Shown: piece by piece, positions 8,121 through 15,663 of the stretch
How the letters are laid out: every line of letters begins with the position of its first letter
How positions within the stretch are numbered: position 1 is the stretch's first letter
Virus record (IMG/VR): IMGVR_UViG_3300020182_000040
Coordinates: 1-57,497 of that record
Origin: a virus
Length of the DNA stretch: 57,497 nt
Direction: 5' to 3' (one strand)
Notes under the pieces: model-generated
Seen by the model: only the letters and a program-made list of their open reading frames with translations
What the model was told of the DNA's origin: nothing
Database searches by the model: none
Made by a program: the position numbers and the translations under genes

Positions 8121-9521
8121 TTACTTAAATATTTTTTTAAGTTCATGAGCCTTTTCATAATAATCATATGATATAGACTTATATTGTTTCCTCTGTGCGT
8201 ATAAATCGCTAAGAATCTTTTTCAAGATCGAATCTTCTTTCTTATATACTACACCATTTTCACAAACAATTTCATCTATGTTTTTACGACGCTCTTCAAT
8301 TTCATTCTCTGGAATAAGGTCAACGTAAGCATCTGGTGAGATGTTAAATTGTCTCATTACTGAAGGATATAGTGACGCAAAGTCAAATGCACTTACACCA
8401 GAATAGTAACCAACTAATGGTTGTTTTACAAATGCACCTGCGTACTTGCCGTCTTTTTTGTTATCCTCTTGATTATAGTCAACTCCAATTTTACGATTCA
8501 TTTCAGCCATTTTACGGGCCATCAATGCTTCGGTTACAGCAACTGGAGAAGCTGCTTTATACAATGGCATTTTTGTAATAGTTGCCAATGTCATAATTAC
8601 TTCCATCGATTTTAGCTTTTGGTCAATATAGTATACCAAAATAGAATCGACTACATTATAGAATACGTATTTTTGGAAGTCATTCTCATATAAATCTTGT
8701 AGACCACCCGTATACTTGATCTTTGCAACGTCAAGAACCTGCCCAGCAACAAAGTCAAGTTTATTTGACTCTTTTACTTTTACACTTCGGTCATACTTAT
8801 CATAAAGTTGCATATAATCAAGAATACCCATATGTAGGGGTCTTGAGTCAGTCTTATCAAGTTCTCCAGTGATCGCAACTTCAGTCAGGTCAATTTGTAA
8901 ACGCCTACATCGATTAACAATATATTGCCAGTCATAGTTAATAAAGTTCCAACCTGTCATCATTGGGAACTTTGGCATAAATTTATGTAAGAACGTGTAC
9001 AGCATATTGTATTCGTCCTTAAATTTATAGTAACTGAATTCCCAATCTTGATCGTATTTCTTGAAGTGTTTCAGTGTGTCATCTTCAATCTTCTTAATTT
9101 GTTCGCTAGATAAATCATCAAGACCTAGCACAATTGCCTTACGATCAGGTGTGATAATCGAAAAGGTAAGAATTCTACTCTTTGCCTCTTCTGCTTTTGG
9201 GAAACCATCAACAATCTCAGTCTCAATATCGACAAAGTAGGTCTTTGGCATATTAAATGCAAAGATTTCTTCCTGATCTTTTTCAGGAAGAGAGTCCATA
9301 AAATACACTAATGAGAACTTGTTGAAGTTACGGGCACGTTGTCTTTTAATTGGTCGACCGTCCCAGTTTCTAAATGTTCCGTCTTTCCACTTATCTTTTT
9401 CTTCAGTGACTACCCAGTTTTCAAACTGAGAGATTGGATATCTTTTAAATGCTACTTTACCTTCTTTATCGTAATATGAGACGATGATTTCTTGGTCTTT
9501 TTGTTCTATATCTAATAGCAT
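8121..9521 (-). CDS. 43: DNA polymerase (family B, gp43-like), N-terminal part
   Basis: A 466-aa protein carrying the N-terminal domain, the 3'-5' proofreading exonuclease and the first part of the palm of a T4-type polymerase. Exo I is Asp98-x-Glu100 (FVDIETE), Exo II is in GWNFINYDW, Exo III is YNVVDS, and palm motif A is the DFASLYPSV block. It ends in the fingers helix (AHELKKIFK) with a normal TAA. The missing motifs B and C are in the gene at 3040-4242. On its own it could at most be an exonuclease. The two products presumably assemble, as the split gp43 of some Aeromonas T4-like phages is taken to do. A TATATAAA element lies 26 nt before the ATG. Confidence 0.93.
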   Translation of the reverse strand: MLLDIEQKDQEIIVSYYDKEGKVAFKRYPISQFENWVVTEEKDKWKDGTFRNWDGRPIKRQRARNFNKFSLVYFMDSLPEKDQEEIFAFNMPKTYFVDIETEIVDGFPKAEEAKSRILTFSIITPDRKAIVLGLDDLSSEQIKKIEDDTLKHFKKYDQDWEFSYYKFKDEYNMLYTFLHKFMPKFPMMTGWNFINYDWQYIVNRCRRLQIDLTEVAITGELDKTDSRPLHMGILDYMQLYDKYDRSVKVKESNKLDFVAGQVLDVAKIKYTGGLQDLYENDFQKYVFYNVVDSILVYYIDQKLKSMEVIMTLATITKMPLYKAASPVAVTEALMARKMAEMNRKIGVDYNQEDNKKDGKYAGAFVKQPLVGYYSGVSAFDFASLYPSVMRQFNISPDAYVDLIPENEIEERRKNIDEIVCENGVVYKKEDSILKKILSDLYAQRKQYKSISYDYYEKAHELKKIFK

Positions 9522-9546
9522 TCGCTTATTTTTAAAGTTATGTTGT

Positions 9547-9554
9547 TTATATAC
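9547..9554 (-). promoter_or_regulatory. Candidate promoter element TATATAAA
   Basis: TATATAAA on the minus strand, 26 nt before the polymerase N-part ATG. The same octamer occurs before other leading genes and is reminiscent of the T4 late promoter TATAAATA. Confidence 0.45.
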
Positions 9555-9684
9555 CCGATTTTTGAGAAGTTTCTCACTTTGCCTCTAAATATGAGATTAC
9601 CATATGAGTAGCTTTGTAATTTGTGGCAAGGGGTACATTACTTATATGTGAAGGTTCACGCTTGTTTCCTAAGCTAATATAAAC

Positions 9685-9713
9685 AAAAAAGCCGAGACTA
9701 AAAAATCTCGGCT
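9685..9713 (-). terminator. Rho-independent terminator after internal-protein cluster
   Basis: An 8-bp perfect GC-rich stem (AGCCGAGA with TCTCGGCT), an 8-nt A/T loop and a T-run on the minus strand, 24 nt after the stop of the gene at 9737-10267. It closes the unit of putative head-internal proteins. Confidence 0.88.
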
Positions 9714-9736
9714 TAAATTATTTTAAATAATGTGAA

Positions 9737-10267
9737 TTAATCAAGTGTCATTTCAAATGGTAAATCACTTGGTTCATAATAGCCATCATTACTATGCAGA
9801 CCATACCATTTTCCACCATCTGTAAAGTAGAACCAATCGTGAGCTACGTCATGAATCACTTTAAAAGGTCTTTGATATAGTTCAAACTTGACTGACTTTG
9901 CACTGCCTCTAGCTAAATCTTTTAGAACTGGAACACCATCATCCCAAGTTTTAGTTGTCGTCGTTGCTTTAATAGTAGCTGATTTGCCTTTTAGTTTTGC
10001 AGTGTATACTTCACCACTAACCTCATCTGCTAAAAGTAAAGCAGCTTCTGAGTCCATTTCATTAAGTACTGACTCTACCAGTGTTAGCTCTTCTGGTGAA
10101 TACTCTTTAGTTTCTCCATTAATAGAGACAATATAGATTTCTTCATCACCATTTCCAGTAGATCCAATAACTGATCCGATCATTCCGCTATCAATACATT
10201 CTACGCTGTCGCCTGCAGTAAAATGAGATTCGTTGATAAACTGTTCGAATAATTTTATGTGTTTCAT
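9737..10267 (-). CDS. Putative head-internal protein with capsid-targeting-like N-terminus
   Basis: A 176-aa protein starting MKHIKLFEQFINES, nearly the same opening peptide as several neighbours. It resembles the T4 capsid-targeting sequence (MKTYQEFIxE) that precedes a prohead-protease cut after L/I-x-E; here the possible cut is INE/S, with another at LNE (SVLNEMD). After the leader comes a small SH3/KOW-like beta segment (GMIGSVIGS, then VSINGETKEYSPEEL). The C-terminal half is aromatic and rich in Asp and Gly (DWFYFTDGGKWYGL). No enzyme domain is recognised. It is the last gene of the cluster before a strong terminator. Packaging inside the capsid is an inference from the leader. Confidence 0.75.
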   Translation of the reverse strand: MKHIKLFEQFINESHFTAGDSVECIDSGMIGSVIGSTGNGDEEIYIVSINGETKEYSPEELTLVESVLNEMDSEAALLLADEVSGEVYTAKLKGKSATIKATTTTKTWDDGVPVLKDLARGSAKSVKFELYQRPFKVIHDVAHDWFYFTDGGKWYGLHSNDGYYEPSDLPFEMTLD

Positions 10268-10278
10268 AATTAGTTTCT

Positions 10279-10878
10279 TTATTTAAGGTCCATTCTAACC
10301 TTAAACTTTCTATCTCTAATAATGTTATTCATCTCGTTAGAAAGGTAGGCTAAGATTTCCATTTGAGCATTCTTAGCAGCTTCATCAACTGAATCTTCTG
10401 CCATGTCGTTTTTGAATTCTTCCCAATTGTCAGCAGTATCTTTATACCACTCTTTAAATGCTTCGATTAGGTCAGTTGAAGGTACATCAAGACTTGGAAG
10501 TTCAATATACTCTTCATTGACTGAAGAGAAAGATTCAAATGTTTTTACGTATTTCATCTTTTTACGTTTCTTTTTATATTCTTGCTTCGCATCACCTTGA
10601 CCTGCAGGAACATCACCAGAGCCATTTGTTGATGAAGTTGGGAGCATGACTGGCCCCATTCCACCGATGTTAGCAGGTGTGATATTTTCTGCAACTTCTG
10701 GTAATCCTTCGTGCTTAGTTTCTGCAAAATCTTTTAATTGTTTGAGTGTCATACCATCAACAAGATCTTTTACCTTATCTCTATATGTCATATCAACATC
10801 AGAGATTTGCATATCGCCAGATTTAACAGCATATGCGACTCCCATTAGTCTTTGTTGCGATTTAGATGTACTTGGCAT
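10279..10878 (-). CDS. DUF3008-like protein joined to a capsid-targeting-like second half
   Basis: A 199-aa protein made of two visible pieces. Residues 1-80 (MPSTSKSQQRLMG through FAETKHEGLPE) resemble the small DUF3008-type proteins found in many marine T4-like phages. A Gly/Pro/Ser linker and a basic stretch (KKKRKK, 102-107) follow. Then from Met108 there is MKYVKTFESFSSVNE, a copy of the leader peptide that opens neighbouring genes, and an acidic helical C-terminal half. It could be a true fusion, a precursor cut by the prohead protease, or a gene with an internal start at position 10557. Its function is unknown. Confidence 0.75.
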   Translation of the reverse strand: MPSTSKSQQRLMGVAYAVKSGDMQISDVDMTYRDKVKDLVDGMTLKQLKDFAETKHEGLPEVAENITPANIGGMGPVMLPTSSTNGSGDVPAGQGDAKQEYKKKRKKMKYVKTFESFSSVNEEYIELPSLDVPSTDLIEAFKEWYKDTADNWEEFKNDMAEDSVDEAAKNAQMEILAYLSNEMNNIIRDRKFKVRMDLK

Positions 10879-10884
10879 AACTTA

Positions 10885-11202
10885 TTATAGTCCTAAGAAT
10901 TCTGCAGCTGCAGCCTTTAACTCGTCGTAAGTGTACTTTCCTGTTAAAGCGTCATCTAAGATAGTTCCTGCTTTTTTACCACCTGTTGCATAAAGTGATA
11001 CATAGTCAAAACCTAACCAGTCTCCACCGCCAAACTCGTGGTTTGGATTTAAACCTAAGTCTACTGCTAAAGTTTTAGAAAGAGATTTTCTTCCTAAGAA
11101 TTGGTCATTATAACCTAATTTGCCAGCTTTAGCGTATTTATTTTCATTAACTGTTGAGTTTGTTCCATCTACGAACTGCTCAAATAATTGTACGTGTTTC
11201 AT
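10885..11202 (-). CDS. Small putative head-internal protein
   Basis: A 105-aa protein starting MKHVQLFEQFVDG, one of the repeated capsid-targeting-like leaders, with a possible later cut at VNE/N (residues 18-20). The rest is Gly-, Ala- and Tyr-rich without a recognised domain. The C-terminus forms a short helix (YDELKAAAAEFLGL). It lies 19 nt after the 718-aa gene and 6 nt before the DUF3008-like gene, in the same unit. A cargo or core role is inferred from the leader and neighbours only. Confidence 0.72.
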   Translation of the reverse strand: MKHVQLFEQFVDGTNSTVNENKYAKAGKLGYNDQFLGRKSLSKTLAVDLGLNPNHEFGGGDWLGFDYVSLYATGGKKAGTILDDALTGKYTYDELKAAAAEFLGL

Positions 11203-11221
11203 CGTTTTATTTTATTTTTGA

Positions 11222-13378
11222 TTACCAAACGTAATCCATTTTTTCAATCTTAGAGATTCTGTCTTTAATTGACTTAGCATAGTTCTTCACTTCTCTTGCA
11301 TAGTAATCGCTACCATAACCTGCCTCTTCCTCACGCTTTGCTTGCTCAGTGTAATCTACATATCTGTTAAAGTCATCAAGAAGATTTTGCATTACGTTAG
11401 AAGCATCTCTTAGTTTAACCTCGCGGCCTTTAGGATCCTTTCCAATAATAACGTCTCCATACTTTCCTTTTTCACCAGTAGCTAAACCATCTTTAATTTG
11501 AGAGGTAACTACATCAATTGCTTTTAGAACCTCTTTGTCTACTGGCATTGAAGCTGCTCTGTCTGCTAAAATAGTATGGTATCTGTCAAGATTTTGTTTC
11601 TTGAAGTCCTTATCACTCTGGAACGCAGTTGCTCCTTTTTTAGCAGCGGTTCTTTCATCTCTTTTTGCGGTTGATGAATATCTTGCTCTTAAAATATCTA
11701 AGTCTAGAACGTATGCTCTATCAGCAAGTTCAGCAACTTTAGATAGACTTGAAATACCTGAACCCCAAGTATCATTAGCTGCACTTTTTCCGAAACCAGA
11801 TCCGTCATTTCTCTTAGTTTTAGATAACGTCTTTGTTCTATCAGATCCCCAAGATCTTGCGTAATCTGTAGCTAGCCATTCGTTTGAACCATTAGTTGCT
11901 CCAAGCAGTGTGTTTCCTGGAATTGTTGTAACTCCCCAAGAATTTCTACCAGCATATGGGTTTGGTTTTTCATTTGTTGTGAAGTATAGGTATACTGCGC
12001 TTTTTCTCTTTTCTTTTCTAGCCTGCTCTGGATCTATTTCGATAATATCAACATCTTGAACTTTATCTAATTGGATTTTAGCCATTTGGTAAAAAGCCTT
12101 AGCAAAATCTTTTGGCATAGAACCTGCACTTGTTAAGATTGACTGTAGTTTCATTGAACTAAATGCCTCGTTAACTACAGATTCATAAACTCCTTTATTA
12201 ATGTTCTTAATTAGTAGTTTAGCTCCCTTCTTGTCAAGCTCATTGTAAATAAAATCCATCATTTGGTTTGGATCTCCATCGTCTACTCCAAATTCAAATG
12301 CTAGGTTTTGATATGCATCAAAGTCCATGTCTGAAATAGCAGCTTCTAAATCAGCGAATACATCTTCGTTCACTGATAAATTATTTACAAAATTAGTAAA
12401 TGATTCAAACATTCTTTTGTTTTCCATTTTTATATCTTCTGTTTCTGTTTCTTCTTTGATAGTTACTGGGTAAGTTTTGCCATCATATTCAAATTCTTCC
12501 TTGCCTTCATCTTTTGCCTTTCTAGCAGCTGCAACAAATGCTCTACCCTCTTCAACATGATCAGCATCTACTGATTCTTCTAATTTCTTAGCAGCTAATT
12601 CTGGATCCTTCTTAGAAACATTATCTAAATAAGAACCATCTCCCCAGAATTTAACAACTAATTCAGTTTGAGTAGTTGAATGCATACCCGGTTTGTAGAC
12701 TGCTATATCTCTTAATTTCTTGTTAGAAGCAATGGTTTGCTTCATGAAGTCAAGAGCTTGTTTTTCACTTCTGAATTTTTTCATAGCACTTACACCATCG
12801 CTATAGATCACTTCATAGTTTTCAGTAACTACTGATTCTTCAATATATTCTGCTAGATCTAGATCAGCCCAACCAAACTCTTCGTCTGCTAATACTGCCT
12901 CAAGATCCTTTCTTTTACCTTGCATTGTAATAACTGGAGTTCCACCACCTGGACCTTCCATTTCTTTATTAATAATCTTAACTCTATGCTTCTTTAAGAA
13001 CTTTAAGAAGTCTTTGTTATCTGGATCCATTGCGTCCATTTCGACGGTTGCTTCGAATAGAATTTCTTCGCTTTCATTTACTGTAACTGATGAAAGTGCT
13101 CTTTTACCAAAGGTTGAAAGTGAAATACCATCTTCAGATACCGAGAAGTATTTTGCGTTTCTACGCATCCATTTTCCAGAATCTGTAGAAAACTCTTTTA
13201 AGATTGCATTGAATTCTTCTTGAGTAATCTTACCATCAGCAATAGCTTCTAGCATTTTATTTCTGACTCTTGCAACCTTTCCAGCCTCAATTGCCGGATG
13301 GTTTTCAGTATATCTTCTCTTTAGAGTAATCTTTCTAGACTCGTCTAAGTTGTTAATAAAGTCGTTAAAATTTGACAT
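11222..13378 (-). CDS. Large putative head-internal protein with two leader-like segments
   Basis: A 718-aa protein opening with MSNFNDFINNLDESRK (possible cut LDE/S). A second leader-like block, MENKRMFESFTNFVNN, lies near residue 320, followed by VNE sites. The N-terminal third is charged and helical. A segment EFEYDGKTYPV before the second leader matches a segment in the 505-aa protein of the same cluster. The C-terminal half (from about 400) is a globular Lys/Asp-rich region with no enzyme motif that I recognise. The arrangement suggests a precursor of two internal proteins separated by proteolysis. A TATATAAA element lies about 20 nt before the ATG. Confidence 0.72.
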   Translation of the reverse strand: MSNFNDFINNLDESRKITLKRRYTENHPAIEAGKVARVRNKMLEAIADGKITQEEFNAILKEFSTDSGKWMRRNAKYFSVSEDGISLSTFGKRALSSVTVNESEEILFEATVEMDAMDPDNKDFLKFLKKHRVKIINKEMEGPGGGTPVITMQGKRKDLEAVLADEEFGWADLDLAEYIEESVVTENYEVIYSDGVSAMKKFRSEKQALDFMKQTIASNKKLRDIAVYKPGMHSTTQTELVVKFWGDGSYLDNVSKKDPELAAKKLEESVDADHVEEGRAFVAAARKAKDEGKEEFEYDGKTYPVTIKEETETEDIKMENKRMFESFTNFVNNLSVNEDVFADLEAAISDMDFDAYQNLAFEFGVDDGDPNQMMDFIYNELDKKGAKLLIKNINKGVYESVVNEAFSSMKLQSILTSAGSMPKDFAKAFYQMAKIQLDKVQDVDIIEIDPEQARKEKRKSAVYLYFTTNEKPNPYAGRNSWGVTTIPGNTLLGATNGSNEWLATDYARSWGSDRTKTLSKTKRNDGSGFGKSAANDTWGSGISSLSKVAELADRAYVLDLDILRARYSSTAKRDERTAAKKGATAFQSDKDFKKQNLDRYHTILADRAASMPVDKEVLKAIDVVTSQIKDGLATGEKGKYGDVIIGKDPKGREVKLRDASNVMQNLLDDFNRYVDYTEQAKREEEAGYGSDYYAREVKNYAKSIKDRISKIEKMDYVW

Positions 13379-13397
13379 TTTTTATAAAATTTGTTTT

Positions 13398-13405
13398 TTT
13401 ATATA
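13398..13405 (-). promoter_or_regulatory. Candidate promoter element TATATAAA
   Basis: TATATAAA on the minus strand, ending about 20 nt before the ATG of the 718-aa gene and overlapping the last codons of the upstream gene. It is the same octamer as at 9547, 18574 and 22758. Confidence 0.4.
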
Positions 13406-15237
13406 TTCTTAATAAACTCGTTGAACGTCAGTAGTGATGCTTCATTAGCAGCCATCGACTTTTCTAGCTTAGCCTTTAGTTCATCATACATTCCATGGAT
13501 TTCGCTTGGGGTTAACTTCTTAAATAGTTTCTCATCTCCAGCTAACATCGCATTTCTAACCTGAGTTGCTGAAATGTTTTTACCAGTTCTTGGAATTTCG
13601 AATAGACCAAAATCAGTTCTAACACCTAAATCTTCTCTATAAACTGGTTTATCGACTTGATGCGAATATGTTTTAAGTCTATCAGTTCCAGTACCCCATA
13701 GTACAGGCTCATATCCATCTGCTCTCATTGCATTAAATAGATGGTCGATGCCTGCGGTTGGTAGTACATAAACCTTTTCGATTGGATATTTTGACTTTAA
13801 CTTATTTAGCATTTCAATTTGAGTGTCCTCATCATAAGGTCTAGAGAATGCATCTTCTTTCTTCTTAGTTTTAGACTTAATTAGGAAGATTACAACTGGA
13901 TGTCCATTTTGCTTATGGATCGTTTCTAATACCTTTGCATGTCCTAGTGTAAATGGTTGGAATCTACCAACAAACATATTAACTAGCTTCTGTTGTTCAG
14001 GATATTTAACATTAAGAGCTTCAGTAATTGGGCTCTCCTGGTGTTTTAGTCCTTGGTTTTGTAAATACGTTTTGAATGTCATAACCGATGCTTCATTGCT
14101 TTTTGCCATAATCGAATTATCGATCTTATCGACAATCTCGTTGATCTGTCTCATTAGATCAGCATTAATGATCTGTGTTTCTTTAACCCTTCTTTTTCTA
14201 AAAGAGCCAAGCGCTATTTTATATAGTTCCTCGAGAACCTCATTTGAAACATACTCAATTGTCTTCTCGTTCTTAATAAACTTAGTGTTAAGTTTAAATT
14301 CTGGAGAAGAAGCAAAATCAGCTGAATCAAATGTTACTCCAACATATTTGGTAGCGTTTTCTGAAACATATGCATTGAATAGTTTAGAAATTAATTCAAT
14401 GTATCTTTGATCTGCTTTCTCTTCGTTTAATTCGATGCTTTCAATATCATATGTTGTAAAATATTCAACTAGATCTAGAAGTGAAAGCTGGTACATATGA
14501 GATGGTTCTCTTTCTTCTTTCTTGATTACAACATCTTCACAAATCTTAAAGTTCTTAACTGAAGTAGAATCAAAAAAGTTAATCACAATTGAATCAATAG
14601 TTCCATCAAGACCCTCATTTAACGCAGTTGAGTTCATTGCTGGGTTAAAGATATTGTACATTTTTCTTGAGAATGTAATATCTTCAAATACTTTAACATA
14701 CTCAGCATCTGATAGAGCCATTAATTCAGAAAGTTGTTCTCTTTGGAACTCATTTAAACTTCCACTAAATAGAACCTGTGGTCTTTGTACCTCTAGTACA
14801 TCAGCCCATTTATTAAGAATCTTTGGGTCTCTAATTACCTTTTTAATAAGAGAATGATCTGCTGGATTTAAAACTTGAATGTGTGTTAACATTAAGTTGT
14901 TCTTTGGTATTCTATCGTATTTGATATTTACCGTTTTTGAATCTATCATATAGTCAAATCCAAACTTCCAGTCTTTTGGCATTTCCTCTTTGTTATCTTC
15001 ACTGATTGAATCAAAGTGGCTAATTGCCGATTCGTAGTATTTTACGATTGTTCTATCGACTGCATTCATTGGCTTTTTACTTCCACTCTTGAAGTAATTG
15101 TAGCCTTCTACTGTTGATTGAACATGAAAAGACGACGCTTGTAACTTCTCAGTAACAACACATGGAAGTTTAAGCATCGCTTGAAAGTCATTAGTATTTG
15201 ACTCGCTATAATATGTCTTTAAGTTTTGTAGCGCCAT
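13399..15237 (-). CDS. Ligase-like nucleotidyltransferase fused to NMN-adenylyltransferase-like domain
   Basis: A 612-aa two-domain protein. The N-terminal ~370 residues resemble the RNA/DNA-ligase nucleotidyltransferase fold: motif I TEKLQASS with Lys31, a motif IV-like EGLDGTIDSIVI, and a motif V-like FKICEDVVIK. The C-terminal domain is a cytidylyltransferase/NMNAT-type Rossmann fold with GRFQPFTLGH (424-433) and ISATQVR (555-561), the two nucleotide-binding signatures. Between them is a leader-like segment (SVMTFKTYLQNQ) ending in PITE/A, a possible prohead-protease site. A similar segment (LLTFNEFIKNI) ends the protein. NAD or nucleotide-tagging chemistry is likely; the exact reaction is not shown by the sequence. 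Confidence 0.8.
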   Translation of the reverse strand: MALQNLKTYYSESNTNDFQAMLKLPCVVTEKLQASSFHVQSTVEGYNYFKSGSKKPMNAVDRTIVKYYESAISHFDSISEDNKEEMPKDWKFGFDYMIDSKTVNIKYDRIPKNNLMLTHIQVLNPADHSLIKKVIRDPKILNKWADVLEVQRPQVLFSGSLNEFQREQLSELMALSDAEYVKVFEDITFSRKMYNIFNPAMNSTALNEGLDGTIDSIVINFFDSTSVKNFKICEDVVIKKEEREPSHMYQLSLLDLVEYFTTYDIESIELNEEKADQRYIELISKLFNAYVSENATKYVGVTFDSADFASSPEFKLNTKFIKNEKTIEYVSNEVLEELYKIALGSFRKRRVKETQIINADLMRQINEIVDKIDNSIMAKSNEASVMTFKTYLQNQGLKHQESPITEALNVKYPEQQKLVNMFVGRFQPFTLGHAKVLETIHKQNGHPVVIFLIKSKTKKKEDAFSRPYDEDTQIEMLNKLKSKYPIEKVYVLPTAGIDHLFNAMRADGYEPVLWGTGTDRLKTYSHQVDKPVYREDLGVRTDFGLFEIPRTGKNISATQVRNAMLAGDEKLFKKLTPSEIHGMYDELKAKLEKSMAANEASLLTFNEFIKNI

Positions 15238-15243
15238 AATAAT

Positions 15244-15393
15244 TTAAATTAAGCTGGCCAGATCATTACTGTGCCTGCATCGTACCATTGTTCTAGGTCC
15301 GTCAATATATGCTGTGATCCAACCCATCATTGAGTTACGATCTAAAACTGAAGCTTCGTTTAGAAACTGTTCAAATAGTTTTACGTGTTTCAT
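15244..15393 (-). CDS. Tiny protein with capsid-targeting-like leader (49 aa)
   Basis: A short frame from ATG 15393-15391 to TAA 15246-15244. It starts MKHVKLFEQFLNEAS, the clearest example of the repeated leader with a textbook L-N-E/A cut site, followed by about 34 residues (DRNSMMGWITAYIDG and a basic Cys/His tail). It lies 2 nt after the previous gene and 6 nt before the next. The leader and the packing make it credible despite its size. It may deliver a short peptide into the head, or be a trimmed remnant of a longer gene. Confidence 0.7.
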   Translation of the reverse strand: MKHVKLFEQFLNEASVLDRNSMMGWITAYIDGPRTMVRCRHSNDLASLI

Positions 15394-15395
15394 GA

Positions 15396-15662
15396 TTACT
15401 TAACTCCTAATTTATTAAGGAACTTAATCCATTGATCATCATTGTAATGAAATCTGTCTTTAGCTCCTAGAGACCAATACATATCGAAAATGTCTCCTGC
15501 TGTATCGGCATCAACTGCATAGTTTGATACAAGATAGTCTACAAATTCTTCTGGCATCATTTCCATTGAATCTGGGTTTGATAGTATGTCAACTAGTTCA
15601 GCCATATAATGACTAGCCTTTCTTTCACTAAGAAATCCTTCAAATAATTTTACATGTTTCAT
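15396..15662 (-). CDS. Small putative head-internal protein
   Basis: An 88-aa protein starting MKHVKLFEGFLSERKAS. I chose the ATG at 15662, one nt after the upstream stop, because the leader begins there; an earlier in-frame ATG (15674) would add four residues and overlap the upstream gene. A possible cut is LSE/R. The body is acidic and helical (MPEEFVDYLVSNYAVDADTA), looking like a small helical-bundle domain, and ends with KFLNKLGVK. No family is recognised. Confidence 0.75.
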   Translation of the reverse strand: MKHVKLFEGFLSERKASHYMAELVDILSNPDSMEMMPEEFVDYLVSNYAVDADTAGDIFDMYWSLGAKDRFHYNDDQWIKFLNKLGVK

Positions 15663-15663
15663 G

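Larger units (their letters stand above)
9522..9736 (-). other. Leader region of polymerase N-part gene
   Basis: A 215-nt gap. From the upstream end it contains the terminator at 9685-9713, an open but ATG-less stretch ending in TGA at 9575 (see findings), and a TATATAAA element at 9547-9554 before the polymerase N-part ATG. No convincing gene was found. Confidence 0.45.

Noticed and set aside
11535-11864. Plus-strand open frame of 109 codons
   Set aside because: It is antisense to the 718-aa minus-strand gene and has biased, non-protein-like composition. All other plus-strand frames are also shadows of minus-strand genes.
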